A stretch of DNA of 64,000 nt from positions 310,001-374,000 of the forward strand of contig NZ_JADPMP010000002.1 of assembly GCF_015686655.1 (NCBI RefSeq), given 5' to 3'. Shown here in pieces: positions 44,727 to 54,887 of this stretch; position 1 is the stretch's first letter; each line of letters opens with the position of its first letter. Both the position numbers and the translations under genes were made by a program. Source of the stretch: Pontibacter sp. FD36. GTDB taxonomy: Bacteria; Bacteroidota; Bacteroidia; Cytophagales; Hymenobacteraceae. The notes below the pieces were generated by a model. It searched no databases, was not told the DNA's origin, and worked only from the letters and a program-made list of their open reading frames with translations.

Positions 44727-47700
44727 ATGATGGAAACTTCATATGAGCTGCAGGAATTGCAACAGGAGCTCGAAAAAGAAAGAAAAGCCCGGCAGGGAGC
44801 TGAAGCAAGAGCTGAAACCTTAGCCTGCGAGTTAGAGTCACTCCGTTCTCATCCGTCTGATACTACAACAGAGCTTGTGCAAAACGTCATGCACATGGTG
44901 CCGAGCATTGTCTATATCTACGATCTGGATCAGAACAAAAGCATCTACCTTAATAACTGCATTAAAACGATTCTGGGGTATACGCAACAGGAGCTGGATG
45001 CGATGGATGGACATTTCTTTATGTCTGTCGTGCAGGAAGCTGACAGGCCCCTTCTGCTGCAGCATACTTCCGGGATGCTGAGTGCCCAAGATGGCGAAGT
45101 GCGTGAGATTACGTATAGTGTGCGTGCCAGCGACGGGACGAGCAGAACGCTCTTCTGTCGGGAATCAGTGTATAAGCGCAATGCCGATGGCAAAGTTAGC
45201 CAGATCATTGGATCAGCCGAAGATATCACCAAACTGCGCCAGAAAAACCAGGAACTAGCCTATCAAAAAGAGTTCTATGAAGCTATCCTGAATAACCTTC
45301 CTTCGGATGTGGCCGTGTATGATAACCAGCTGCGCTACATTTTCGTGAACCCCGCAGCTGTGTCAGACCCTCATCTGCGGGAATGGATCATCAACAAAAC
45401 AAATGAAGAGTACTGCGCTTACCGCAATGTGCCACTGCATCGCATAGAAACACGGGGCAAACACTTACTCAAGACGATGGAGGAGCGCCGGCAGGTGGTC
45501 TTCGAGGAAAAGCTTGTCGATAAGCAAGGCAATGCCAGCTACCATATTCGTAAGCTCAACCCTGTGCTCGATGAGCAGGGCGAAATAAAAATCATAATTG
45601 GCCACGGCCTCAATATTACTGACCTGCATCATGCGCAGCAGGAAATCAAATCCAGCGAGGCAAAGATCAGGGCTATTCTGGATGCCATACCGGACCTGAT
45701 GTTTATCATAGACAAGCAGGGGGTATACCTGGAGATGCATAACGAACACTCCCAGTACGAGGTGATGCAGGCATCTGATGTGATCGGCAAAACACTATTC
45801 GATATGCTGCCTGCTCCTCTGAGTCAGAAGAGCTTTGACCTGCTGCAGAATGTGCTGGCAACCGGGCAGATGCACTCTATAAATTACGAGTTGAAGTCAC
45901 GCTATTATGAGGGTCGCATTGTGAAGTACAATGATGAGCAGGTACTCACCATTGTGCGGGATGTTACTGAGGAGCGCAAAGCTGCAATCGAAGTAAAGGA
46001 GAAAAATGACTTTATCAGACTGGTACTCGACACCAGTCCTACCCTGATATATGTAAAGGACGGCGAAGGCAATTTCAAACTCGTAAACCAGGTGTGTGCG
46101 GCTCTGTTTGGACTGAATCCGGAAGACCTATTGAATCAAAATACGCATGACCTGCACCACGTTCCGCAAGAGCTGCATCACTATGACCATGTAGATCAAG
46201 TTGTGATACAGACAGGCCAGGAGTTGCGTGTGCAGGACAGCTATACCTTGCCTGATGGTCGAGTGGAGTGGTTTAATACCATCAAGAAGCCGCTTACAAC
46301 GAATAATGGAGAAGTGCATGTGCTCGGCATCTCCACTAACATAACCGAGCAGTATAACGCCAACAAAAAGCTGGAGGAAAGCGAGGAACTTCACAGACTG
46401 CTCTCTGAAAATTCCCGTGACCTTGTTTGTCTGCATGATGCCGCAGGAACTTATCTGTATGTGTCCAATGCCGTAGAGGAAATGTTAGGCTACAAATCTG
46501 CTGAGTTAGTCGGTTTATCAGCCTACCAGATCATACACCCGGATGATGCAGAGAAGGTGCAGACCATGGGACATCGGGTCGCCCTAGAGGAGAAACACGA
46601 CACCACGGTGCAGCATCGCAAAATGCACCGAGATGGCTATTACATCTGGGTAGAAACGAGCATCAAGCCCATTACGGATAGCGATGGGAACGTGATCAAA
46701 ATACAGTCTTCGTCGCGTGATATTACAGAGCGTCGCCTGGCTGAAGAGGCGCTCAAGAAGAGTGAGAAGAAATATCGTGACCTGATCAAGTACAGCCAGG
46801 CCTACATGTGTACGCATGATATGCAGGGCGTTATCCTGTCTGTCAATCCTTACCTGGTGGAAATGCTTGGCTATGAGGAGGAAGAGGTAATCGGCAAAGA
46901 ACTGAAACAATTCTTCCCGCTGCTGCACCGCCAGTACTTCCCGCAGTATCTGAAGCAATTTGAGGATAATACAGTTGTGAAAGGCATCCTGTGCATACTG
47001 CGCAAAGACAAAGAAGAGCGTTTCCTCAATTACCAGAACTACAAGGTGAGTGAAGATGGGCAGGAGCCCTATGTGATCGGTATCGCCCAGGACGTGACTG
47101 ACCGCATTCAGACAGAGCGTGAGCTTAAGAATGCCAAGGAGGCAGCTGAGGAATCAGCGCGTGTGAAAGAGAACTTCCTGGCCAACATGAGCCATGAGAT
47201 CCGAACGCCGCTAAATGGTATACTGGGTATGAGCGGACTGTTGCACAAGACGCAGCTGGACGAAACGCAGCTTAATTACCTCAAAATCATTAATCAGTCG
47301 GCTGACAATCTTTTGGTAGTCATCAACGACATACTGGATGTGGCCAAAATAGAGGCCGGCAAACTGGAACTGGAGTCCATTCCGTTCAGGATCGAAGAGA
47401 CCGTGCAGGCTGCATATCAGACATTGAAATATAAGGCCGAGGAAAAAGACATTGCCCTTCAACTTGGTACATTGGATTTGCCTCATACCTTGCTGCAGGG
47501 TGACCCATACCGCCTGAACCAGATCCTGCTCAACCTTTTGAACAATGCCATCAAGTTTACAGAGGAAGGAAGCGTGACGCTGCAGGCCAAAACACTGGAA
47601 GAAACGGCTTCTACCCTCACGATTGAGTTTGCAGTCGAGGATACAGGTATAGGCGTGCCGGCTGACAAAAAGGACCTGATTTTCGAAGGTTTTACGCAAG

Positions 47701-48686
47701 CCTATTCCAGCATCACGCGCAAGTACGGCGGCACCGGACTGGGACTTAGCATCTGCAAAAACCTGGTAGAGCGACAAGGTGGTGATATCTGGGTAGAAGA
47801 CAATCCGGAAGGTGGCAGTATCTTCCACTTTATGATCACCTATCCGAAAAGTGAAGTGGACCAGTTGCCGGAGGACGAAACAGTTGATATTGACTTTGGC
47901 AGCCTTGGTGCTGTGAAAGTGCTGCTGGCAGAGGACAATGAAGTAAACGTCTTCCTGGCACAGGCGATCATGGAAGAATGGGGTTTCCAACTGGATGTAG
48001 CTGTCAACGGCCTCGAAGCTGTGGAAATGGTACACCAGTCAGCTTATGACATCATCCTGATGGATATTCAGATGCCGGAGCTAAGCGGAATAGATGCCAC
48101 CCTGCAAATCAGAGCCATGGCCGACGAGCAAAAGGCAGGTATACCAATCATCGCCCTAACTGCCAATGCTCTGAAAGGTGACGCCGAAAAGTACCTGAGC
48201 GCAGGGATGAATGATTACCTGTCGAAACCATTTGAAGCAGAGGTGCTTTATACAAAGATTGCCAGCCTGCTTCCTGAAAAGAGAAAAAGTGATCAGTTAG
48301 AAGGTGCGGCTATAGCACCACAGCAGGAAGAAATAGTGCCGGCTGAACCGCTCTACAGTATGGAGGTCATCCAAAAAATGTCTCACAATAACGAGGCGTT
48401 CATGAACCGCGCCCGCCAGCTCTTTGCAGATACCATACCTGTCACGGTAAAGGATATGCACAAAGCAATGGAGCAGGAAGACTGGAAGATGGTGAGTGCA
48501 CTGGCCCACAAAGTAAAGTCCACGATCGATACCATGAAGATCGAGTCTTTGAAAGAAGTTGTGCGCTTTGTGGAGGCAAATGCCAAACAAGAGACAAATC
48601 TGGTTGAAGTTCGGGAAGGTGTTTCCAGAATCCGGGAGGTGATGCTGAAGGTTGTGGCTGCTATCAGCGCCGAAATAAGCTCTTAA
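44727..48686 (+). CDS. Multi-PAS hybrid histidine kinase with receiver and Hpt domains
   Basis: A 1319-residue cytosolic phosphorelay protein with no membrane span. In order: a coiled coil (about 5-45), six PAS/PAC units (about 50-790, most ending in an xxxDITxR-type PAC motif such as [11 protein letters not shown] and [11 protein letters not shown]), and a HisKA domain with His823 in [17 protein letters not shown]. Next are an ATPase domain (N box [33 protein letters not shown]), a receiver (about 1062-1180) with Asp1113 in [10 protein letters not shown], and a C-terminal Hpt domain with His1261 in ALAHKVKST. All four phosphotransfer sites are intact, so phosphate can pass His-Asp-His to a separate regulator. 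The NtrC-type regulator 1.7 kb away is one possible target. It ends at a strong terminator. Confidence 0.95.
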   Translation: MMETSYELQELQQELEKERKARQGAEARAETLACELESLRSHPSDTTTELVQNVMHMVPSIVYIYDLDQNKSIYLNNCIKTILGYTQQELDAMDGHFFMSVVQEADRPLLLQHTSGMLSAQDGEVREITYSVRASDGTSRTLFCRESVYKRNADGKVSQIIGSAEDITKLRQKNQELAYQKEFYEAILNNLPSDVAVYDNQLRYIFVNPAAVSDPHLREWIINKTNEEYCAYRNVPLHRIETRGKHLLKTMEERRQVVFEEKLVDKQGNASYHIRKLNPVLDEQGEIKIIIGHGLNITDLHHAQQEIKSSEAKIRAILDAIPDLMFIIDKQGVYLEMHNEHSQYEVMQASDVIGKTLFDMLPAPLSQKSFDLLQNVLATGQMHSINYELKSRYYEGRIVKYNDEQVLTIVRDVTEERKAAIEVKEKNDFIRLVLDTSPTLIYVKDGEGNFKLVNQVCAALFGLNPEDLLNQNTHDLHHVPQELHHYDHVDQVVIQTGQELRVQDSYTLPDGRVEWFNTIKKPLTTNNGEVHVLGISTNITEQYNANKKLEESEELHRLLSENSRDLVCLHDAAGTYLYVSNAVEEMLGYKSAELVGLSAYQIIHPDDAEKVQTMGHRVALEEKHDTTVQHRKMHRDGYYIWVETSIKPITDSDGNVIKIQSSSRDITERRLAEEALKKSEKKYRDLIKYSQAYMCTHDMQGVILSVNPYLVEMLGYEEEEVIGKELKQFFPLLHRQYFPQYLKQFEDNTVVKGILCILRKDKEERFLNYQNYKVSEDGQEPYVIGIAQDVTDRIQTERELKNAKEAAEESARVKENFLANMSHEIRTPLNGILGMSGLLHKTQLDETQLNYLKIINQSADNLLVVINDILDVAKIEAGKLELESIPFRIEETVQAAYQTLKYKAEEKDIALQLGTLDLPHTLLQGDPYRLNQILLNLLNNAIKFTEEGSVTLQAKTLEETASTLTIEFAVEDTGIGVPADKKDLIFEGFTQAYSSITRKYGGTGLGLSICKNLVERQGGDIWVEDNPEGGSIFHFMITYPKSEVDQLPEDETVDIDFGSLGAVKVLLAEDNEVNVFLAQAIMEEWGFQLDVAVNGLEAVEMVHQSAYDIILMDIQMPELSGIDATLQIRAMADEQKAGIPIIALTANALKGDAEKYLSAGMNDYLSKPFEAEVLYTKIASLLPEKRKSDQLEGAAIAPQQEEIVPAEPLYSMEVIQKMSHNNEAFMNRARQLFADTIPVTVKDMHKAMEQEDWKMVSALAHKVKSTIDTMKIESLKEVVRFVEANAKQETNLVEVREGVSRIREVMLKVVAAISAEISS

Positions 48687-48709
48687 TCAAACGTATTATT
48701 TTATTGACA

Positions 48710-48753
48710 GCCTGCCCTGCCAGCCTTTTGTGCTGCCAGGGCAGGCTTTTTTT
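48710..48753 (+). terminator. Rho-independent terminator of the hybrid kinase gene
   Basis: A 10-bp GC-rich stem (48710-48719 with 48737-48746), a 17-nt loop and a run of seven T's on the plus strand. Confidence 0.88.
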
Positions 48754-48812
48754 GTAAAGTTTTAGCGGTAACCTCCGTAAGCCCTACTGACAGCTATACC
48801 TATATTTAATTT

Positions 48813-49985
48813 ATGCCCTCTACCCTATCTACGCACTCCATACCTGACTTGAAAGAGATCACAGCGCTACGGCACCATCTGCACCAGCACCCTGAACTTT
48901 CCGGACTTGAATTTGAGACAAGCCATACCTTGCGTGGTTTTCTGCAAAGCTACCAACCTGATGAAGTAATTACAGATTTAGGAGGCAATGGCTTTGCAGT
49001 GATCTTTAATGGAATGGATCCGGATGCCGGACCTACTGTACTCTTCAGGGCTGAATTGGATGCCCTGCCGATAATAGAGCAGAACGAACTGCCTTATACC
49101 TCTATTCAGAAAGGCGTTAGTCACAAATGCGGGCACGACGGACACATGGCTATTTTAGCAGGACTTGCCAGTTTGTTGCACCAGCACCCACTGGACAAAG
49201 GAAGGGTGGTCTTGCTGTTTCAGCCGGCAGAAGAAAACGGAGCAGGTGCCTGGGCTGTACTGCACACCCCTGCTTTTCAAGAAATAGCACCTGACTATGT
49301 GTTTGCGCTGCACAACATACCAGGCAAGCCTATGGGACAGGTAATCCTGCGGGCAGAGATATTCGCTGCGGCTTCTGTGGGACTCAAGGTACAGTTACAT
49401 GGAAAAGAGTCGCATGCTGCGGAACCTGAGAACGGTCTGAACCCGGGAGAAGGTATGAGTGAACTGATACAGGCTTTTAATGCCCTGGTGCGTGATCCTC
49501 ATTCCTTCCAGGACCTGACTTTGCTCACTGTGGTGCATGCCCGGCTGGGCGAAGTTGCATTCGGCACCAACCCGGGATTTGCGGCGGTAATGGCCACGCT
49601 TCGGGCCTTTGAACAGGAAGACCTGAACAAACTAAAATCCCTTGCGATAGAATCAGTTAAGCTGGTGTCTATCAAGTATGGATTAAGGTATGATCTGGAG
49701 TGGGTGGAGGAGTTTCCGGCTACCCGCAATAGCACGGAGGCAGTTGAACTGATAGAGCAGGCTGCCCGTTACCTGAATATGGAGGTCACGCAGGCAGCAC
49801 AACCTGTACGTTGGTCCGAAGACTTCGGACACTTTACAAATAGGTATTGCGGTGCTCTTTTTGGATTGGGGTCCGGTCCGGATCAACCGCAGCTACACCA
49901 CGCTGATTATAATTTCCCTGATGAACTTATATCTGCTGGTGCTTCCCTGTTTTACCGCATCGCAGCATCCCTTCTAAAAGATTAA
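48813..49985 (+). CDS. M20-family amidohydrolase (N-acyl amino acid/IAA-amino acid hydrolase type)
   Basis: A 390-residue di-metal peptidase. The N-terminal RHHLHQHPELSGLEFET and the metal-binding CGHDGHMA (about 110-117), the catalytic pair in PAEENGAGA (about 137-145), and the His of LHNIPG are those of the HipO/ILR1 amidohydrolases, which cleave N-acyl amino acids. A dimerisation lid lies at about 185-300. It is seven bases upstream of an alanine-racemase-like gene, so the pair may release and epimerise an amino acid. Confidence 0.93.
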   Translation: MPSTLSTHSIPDLKEITALRHHLHQHPELSGLEFETSHTLRGFLQSYQPDEVITDLGGNGFAVIFNGMDPDAGPTVLFRAELDALPIIEQNELPYTSIQKGVSHKCGHDGHMAILAGLASLLHQHPLDKGRVVLLFQPAEENGAGAWAVLHTPAFQEIAPDYVFALHNIPGKPMGQVILRAEIFAAASVGLKVQLHGKESHAAEPENGLNPGEGMSELIQAFNALVRDPHSFQDLTLLTVVHARLGEVAFGTNPGFAAVMATLRAFEQEDLNKLKSLAIESVKLVSIKYGLRYDLEWVEEFPATRNSTEAVELIEQAARYLNMEVTQAAQPVRWSEDFGHFTNRYCGALFGLGSGPDQPQLHHADYNFPDELISAGASLFYRIAASLLKD

Positions 49986-49992
49986 CCGTTTC

Positions 49993-51144
49993 ATGTTCTA
50001 TAGTTCCTATATCGAGATAAGTCGCTCAGCGCTGGCGCATAACATAGCATTTCTTAAAGCTCAGCTCAGGCCTGGTGTCCGTTTCTCTTCTGTCATTAAA
50101 GGCAACGCCTACGGGCATGGCATTGAGGAGTTCGGGCAGCTGGCCTATACCTGTGGCGTTGACCACTTTTCAGTTTTTAGCGCCGATGAAGCCTATCGCC
50201 TCCAGCAGGTGCTGCCCCACACCGCTACCATCCTGATCATGGGCTATATCGATGACGAGGAGTTAAACTGGGCTATCACACACAATATTGAATTCTATGT
50301 GTTTTCCCTGGATAGGCTAGAACTGGCTGGCAAGGCAGCCAAGGCTTTACAGAAGCCAGCCAGAATCCATCTCGATCTGGAGACAGGGATGAACCGCATC
50401 GGATTGAATACGGATGAACTGGAACGTGCTACTGACATTATTCTGAAGCAGCCTGATGCATTTGAGGTTGTTGGCGTATCCACACATTATGCAGGAGCCG
50501 AAAGCAGCGAAAATCATGACCGTGTAACAGCCCAGCTGCAGCGCTATCACATGGCCGTACGCATGCTGCAGCAGAAAGGACTCACTATTGAAACGCTGCA
50601 CACAGCCTGTTCAGCTGCCGTGATGGCCTATCCCGAGACCCACCTGGACATGGTACGGGTAGGCATTATGCAATATGGCTTCTGGCCCAGCCCGGAGATC
50701 TACCAGCGTTACATGGGTATCAGCACGGACCGCAGCGACCCTTTGAGGCGGCTGATTAACTGGAAGAGCCGGGTCATGAGCCTGAAAGTAGTTCCGTCTG
50801 GTGAGTTCATCGGGTATGGTACGAGCTTTCAGGCAAGTACTGAAATGCTCATTGCCGCTATACCTGTAGGGTATTCCTGGGGCTTTAGCCGTAGTCTCAG
50901 CAACCAGGGACAGGTGCTGATCAGGTCGCACAGAGCACCGGTAGTGGGCATCGTGAATATGAACGTATTGATGGTGGATGTGACCGGTATACCGGACGTG
51001 GATCTTAAAGACGAGGTAGTGCTGCTTGGCAAGCAGGGCAGTGAGCACATTACGGTGGCTTCGTTTGCTGAATTGAGCACCCAGCTCAACTATGAGTTGT
51101 TAACCCGACTCCCGCTGAACATACCCCGGATCATCATTGACTAG
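49993..51144 (+). CDS. Alanine racemase family PLP enzyme
   Basis: A 383-residue fold-type III enzyme. PLP lysine: VIKGNAYGHG (about 36-45, against the usual VKANAYGHG). TGMNRIG (about 134) and a THYAGA strand follow. The second catalytic base is probably the Tyr of IGYGTSFQAST (about 277), and the phosphate-binding VGYSWGFSR comes after. The usual CMDQ stretch reads NMNVLMVD here, losing Cys and Asp, and GYADG reads GYSWG. Catalytic residues thus remain but the substrate pocket differs. Bacteroidota normally have a MurF-Alr fusion for cell-wall D-alanine, so this may be a second racemase of other specificity. Its stop shares the CTAG with the opposing gene's stop. Confidence 0.85.
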   Translation: MFYSSYIEISRSALAHNIAFLKAQLRPGVRFSSVIKGNAYGHGIEEFGQLAYTCGVDHFSVFSADEAYRLQQVLPHTATILIMGYIDDEELNWAITHNIEFYVFSLDRLELAGKAAKALQKPARIHLDLETGMNRIGLNTDELERATDIILKQPDAFEVVGVSTHYAGAESSENHDRVTAQLQRYHMAVRMLQQKGLTIETLHTACSAAVMAYPETHLDMVRVGIMQYGFWPSPEIYQRYMGISTDRSDPLRRLINWKSRVMSLKVVPSGEFIGYGTSFQASTEMLIAAIPVGYSWGFSRSLSNQGQVLIRSHRAPVVGIVNMNVLMVDVTGIPDVDLKDEVVLLGKQGSEHITVASFAELSTQLNYELLTRLPLNIPRIIID

Positions 51145-51986
51145 ATATTACTTCCAACTGCCTCTTCGCGGTGAAGTTCGTAGCCGCAGTTGTCACAAAA
51201 ATTAGCCGTCAAAGAATGCCCCTCTTTGTAGCAGTTCGGGCAAACACGCGTCGTTGTGTTCAGACGTTCTGCATTGGCGAGTTCTACCGATACGATCCCT
51301 GTGGGAACAGCAATGATGCCATAGCCCATGATCATCAGACAGCTAGCCAGGAGTTGCCCGAGCGGTGTTACCGGGGTAATATCTCCGAAGCCTACGGTAG
51401 TGAGGGTCACAATGGCCCAATAGATGCTTTTCGGAATGCTGGTGTATCCGCTCTCTCTGCCTTCTATCACATACATCAGCGCACCAACGACTATTACCAT
51501 CATGAGCACAACTCCCAAAAACACGGTGATTTTAGTCATACTGGCCCGCAAGGCTTTGGACAGGACCTGGCCTTCGTTGACAAAGCTGGTCAGGCGGAAC
51601 ACCCTGGCGATCCGGAGCAATCGGAACACGCGAATGACCAGTAGGTATTGGGAACCAAGTACAAAGAGGCTGAGATAAGTAGGGACAATAGCCAGGAAAT
51701 CAATAATCCCGAAAAAAGAGAATACATACTTCAAAGGTCGCTCCGAGCTATAGATGCGGAGTATGTATTCAATCGTGAACAGGATGGTAAAGATCCATTC
51801 AAGCGTTTGAAACAGAGGTAGGTAGTCCCGTCTCAGGGACACCACACTTTCCAGCGACACCACCACAACACTTGCTATAATCAACAGGAGCAGCATGATA
51901 TCGAAAGCTTTGCCGGCTGGCGTTTCAGCTTCGAAAATGATGCTGTACAGTTTATGCTTTAGCGTGTCACTGTTGTATGTTGCCAT
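51141..51986 (-). CDS. Voltage-gated-type potassium channel with C-terminal zinc ribbon
   Basis: A 281-residue ion transporter of the six-span voltage-gated superfamily. S1-S4 lie at about residues 25-155, with an Arg-rich S4 (VIRVFRLLRIARVFRL). The pore helix and selectivity filter TLTTVGFGDITP lie near 195-205, and S6 follows. The C-terminal 30 residues carry a CPNC...CDNC zinc ribbon (about 243-265), unusual on a channel. Transport of K+ is expected from the TVGFGD filter. It is the last gene of a minus-strand operon behind DUF2254 and DUF389 (nine bases from the latter), and its stop overlaps the racemase stop. Confidence 0.94.
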   Translation of the reverse strand: MATYNSDTLKHKLYSIIFEAETPAGKAFDIMLLLLIIASVVVVSLESVVSLRRDYLPLFQTLEWIFTILFTIEYILRIYSSERPLKYVFSFFGIIDFLAIVPTYLSLFVLGSQYLLVIRVFRLLRIARVFRLTSFVNEGQVLSKALRASMTKITVFLGVVLMMVIVVGALMYVIEGRESGYTSIPKSIYWAIVTLTTVGFGDITPVTPLGQLLASCLMIMGYGIIAVPTGIVSVELANAERLNTTTRVCPNCYKEGHSLTANFCDNCGYELHREEAVGSNI

Positions 51987-51995
51987 GGACCTGTT

Positions 51996-53384
51996 TTACA
52001 AAGAGGAAGAAACGCGTACGGAGTCTTTCCGGAACCGACTAGCCATATATTGCTGTATACGCTGCTCATACTCAGTTATCTTGGCAGGGTCTACAAATAC
52101 AGCACTAGTGTTCTTAGTCTGGTTGGCAGGCTGCGGCTTTTTCCACCCGATCATGACTAACATAACTGTATCGAGCTTTGCTTTGTTTTCTGCTACAGAC
52201 ACGATCTCTCCTACCTCCACCTTATCGATCTCCGGGAAAATCAGTTTAAGCTCTCTGCTGGCACTTACCGGCGTGTAAGAGTTGGCAAGTCGCATGAGGC
52301 TGTCGGCCCGCTGGCTCTGCATCTTCTGAATTTCGATGGTCTTCAGGAAATCCTTGGTGAGGTTGTTGGTGATGTCGGATGCCATGCGGCGAACATCCTC
52401 AGCTGATACATCCAACTGCACCAGCTTTACACGGTGTTTTGAAAGCGAATTCTGGGCCAGCACCTGATCATAATGCTGGAGTAGGGAATCAGGCACAGGG
52501 TTGCCAACACTATAAATTTTAATTGTACTCAGCGTATCGGTATCCGTTACTTCCCACTTAATGATTTCATTATTTCGGTTGGCAAAGTCGCGCACGATCA
52601 GGTTCTCGATCTTCTTTTTGGTCTGAACGTTTTGATAAATGTTGTAGAGGAAATAGGCGCTTGGCGATACTACAATGAACAGCATCAAGGCCATGATGCG
52701 GGCTACCCGGCGCTCAGTGGCCTTGTCTACGTAATGTTTGATATCAAACTTCAGGTATTTTACGATCAGGAAAGTCGCCAGGCTGATAAAGACGGCGTTG
52801 ATGAAAAACAGGTAGAAGCCCCCGAAAAAGAAATCGAAGCGTCCGAGCGCAAGACCATAGCCAGCCGTACACAACGGCGGCATCAGGGCAGTTGCAATGG
52901 CCACGCCAGGTATAGCATTCGATTTATCTGATCTGGAGATAGAGACAATACCTGCCACACCACCAAAAAAGGCGACCATCACATCAAGCAAAGTGGGTTT
53001 GGTACGGGCCAGCAGTTCGTTCGTAGGCTCTCCAAGTGGCGTGATCATGAAGTAAAACGTACTCACGATCAGGCCGGCTGCTGCCGCGAGTGAAAGGTTC
53101 TTAACAGAGGCCCATAACATTTCGCGGTCATTGATGCCTACTGATAGCCCCACTCCCAGAATCGGAGACATGAGTGGGGAAATAAGCATGGCCCCGATAA
53201 TAACAGCTCCGGAGCCGGTATCAAGGCCAATTGAAGCCAGCATGGCAGAGCAGATCAGCATCCAGGTATTGTTACCGCGAACAGGAATCTTATCGTAAAT
53301 TTCGCGGATAGTGCCTGGCTCATCGGTCTCGTGGATGATGTTAAGCACACTGTCCAGGGCTCTCTTAATCGAATCGAAAATCAT
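51996..53384 (-). CDS. DUF389 membrane protein
   Basis: A 462-residue protein. Residues about 35-255 hold six or so membrane spans of the DUF389/TIGR00341 family (SAMLASIGLDTGSGAVIIGA; MLISPLMSPILGVGLSVG; FFGGVAGIVSISRSDKSNAIPGVAIATALMPPLCT in the core). The C-terminal 200 residues are a soluble part with periplasm- or cytosol-facing alpha/beta repeats (VKYLKFDIKHYVDKATERR onward). The function is not known. It lies between DUF2254 and a potassium channel in one operon, suggesting a role in ion balance or envelope stress. Confidence 0.92.
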   Translation of the reverse strand: MIFDSIKRALDSVLNIIHETDEPGTIREIYDKIPVRGNNTWMLICSAMLASIGLDTGSGAVIIGAMLISPLMSPILGVGLSVGINDREMLWASVKNLSLAAAAGLIVSTFYFMITPLGEPTNELLARTKPTLLDVMVAFFGGVAGIVSISRSDKSNAIPGVAIATALMPPLCTAGYGLALGRFDFFFGGFYLFFINAVFISLATFLIVKYLKFDIKHYVDKATERRVARIMALMLFIVVSPSAYFLYNIYQNVQTKKKIENLIVRDFANRNNEIIKWEVTDTDTLSTIKIYSVGNPVPDSLLQHYDQVLAQNSLSKHRVKLVQLDVSAEDVRRMASDITNNLTKDFLKTIEIQKMQSQRADSLMRLANSYTPVSASRELKLIFPEIDKVEVGEIVSVAENKAKLDTVMLVMIGWKKPQPANQTKNTSAVFVDPAKITEYEQRIQQYMASRFRKDSVRVSSSL

Positions 53385-53426
53385 AAACAGGAATTAGCAA
53401 TTCCTGTAAAAATAGCTTTTTTTCGC

Positions 53427-54773
53427 TTAAGTCCCCAATTTAACACTTAGCATCGGGAGCGTTTGAGGTAGTACAGAGGTATCATTGAGGGCTTTTACTA
53501 GCTGATTTATCTTTATTCGATCCCCTGGATTCTTGGTCGTTTCTTCTGCATCTGACAAGAGTTGTTGCGCTTCTGTTGTGATGGGAGCCAGTCGCTTGGG
53601 GTTACTTTTTGCTGCTTGACTTAAGTTTTTAAGCAAGTTTAACAGTCTTAGCACAATGACAGGGTCTTCTCTGCCATATACCCGGATCGGCCCCAGACAA
53701 TGACTCAGTAAATCCCTGTAATTCACTTCATCCAAACGCAGACGAAGTACATTATCTTTATCATGAAAGATTTTCTCGTCAGTCAGTTGCATCCGGATGA
53801 TAAAGAGGTCGGTCAGGTAATCAATCGCTTTTATAGCGGTGCCTGGGTCGTTCACACTGGGGCTTAAAGCCTTGACAGCACTTTCGGTAATCTGTTTGAA
53901 ACCATAGAGATAGTTCATATCTGCGAGCTCTTCCTGGTAATAACTAATATTGCCGTAAAGATCTTCGCAAAAAGCTTCTTTATCTTTCAGAATACCGGCC
54001 ACTTTTGCGAATGGCAGGCCTTTGATCACAAAGTGGCCAAGGGGCTGCATGAATTCCAGCACCACATCATGCTTTCTACAAAGCTTGATAATCGCTTTCT
54101 TGTCGACTTTTTGCAGGTATCCGCTGAAGTCGCTGTTGAGTTCCCGCCAGTCTCCCGTTTCAAATATTGCCGGAAGTGCCTTTCCTTCATCTTTTAAGAT
54201 TTCTTCACGCAATTTATCCAGGGTCAGTTCGTAGATGCTCTCCAGAATATTGCCGATCTGAATGGCGGCTGATATGGAATGGATGAAGTATACAAAGAAG
54301 GCCAGACAAAGGATGGTAAAGCACATCGCCATGAAAACCGCCAGCCCAGGCAGGTCAGCATCATAACTTTCAGAGCGGATATTTACCATGACAACCAAGG
54401 TATAGATCAGCGTTCCCAGGTATAGACCCAGCACTTTTTGATTTGACTTGGAAGAGATCAGCCCTGGTATGACACGGGGTGAAAAGTTTGCACTGGCCTG
54501 ATTCAGGACCAACATCACCATGGTAAAACTGAAAACGATAAGAGAGAAGATGCCAGTGGCGATCGAACTCAGGATCATCGTGGCTGTTTCGCCGTGCGTG
54601 ATGATGAAAAAAGGCAATTCATCTTTCAGGGAGTTGCTAATTCCCCTGGTTTCGAAATAGATCATCAGCACTGCAATCCCGAAAAAGAGCAGCGAGATGA
54701 TAGTCGGGTAAAATCCTATACTGGTAAAGATGAACTGAATGACAAGCTTCAGCCGGCTTATGATTCTCTTCAT
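53427..54773 (-). CDS. DUF2254 membrane protein
   Basis: A 448-residue protein. The N-terminal half has four membrane spans (about 15-40, 60-85, 110-130, 140-165) with the family motif SFTMVMLVLNQASANFSPRV. The C-terminal half is soluble (about 190-448) with YGFKQITESAVKALSPSVNDPGTA, the strongest DUF2254 signature. It is first in the minus-strand operon with DUF389 and the channel. No function is established. Confidence 0.93.
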   Translation of the reverse strand: MKRIISRLKLVIQFIFTSIGFYPTIISLLFFGIAVLMIYFETRGISNSLKDELPFFIITHGETATMILSSIATGIFSLIVFSFTMVMLVLNQASANFSPRVIPGLISSKSNQKVLGLYLGTLIYTLVVMVNIRSESYDADLPGLAVFMAMCFTILCLAFFVYFIHSISAAIQIGNILESIYELTLDKLREEILKDEGKALPAIFETGDWRELNSDFSGYLQKVDKKAIIKLCRKHDVVLEFMQPLGHFVIKGLPFAKVAGILKDKEAFCEDLYGNISYYQEELADMNYLYGFKQITESAVKALSPSVNDPGTAIKAIDYLTDLFIIRMQLTDEKIFHDKDNVLRLRLDEVNYRDLLSHCLGPIRVYGREDPVIVLRLLNLLKNLSQAAKSNPKRLAPITTEAQQLLSDAEETTKNPGDRIKINQLVKALNDTSVLPQTLPMLSVKLGT

Positions 54774-54830
54774 AGTGCGGTGGCGGGGTTACATTGCTTT
54801 ATTTTACTGTATGCTTTGGGTATAAGTTAT

Positions 54831-54867
54831 AAAAACAAAAGAGCCGACAGCTTGACACTATCGGCTC
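54831..54867 (-). terminator. Terminator of the usp/cNMP-like unit
   Basis: A 7-bp stem (54861-54867 with 54841-54847) and a 13-nt loop, followed on the minus strand by a T-rich tract (54831-54840). It closes the long cco-linked unit and separates it from the DUF2254 operon. Confidence 0.8.
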
Positions 54868-54887
54868 CGGATCATAAGCGGGTTGGT

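Noticed and set aside
47211..48035. 274-residue open frame opposite the hybrid kinase
   Set aside because: Lies over the invariant HisKA, ATPase and receiver domains of the plus-strand gene and shows no motif of its own.
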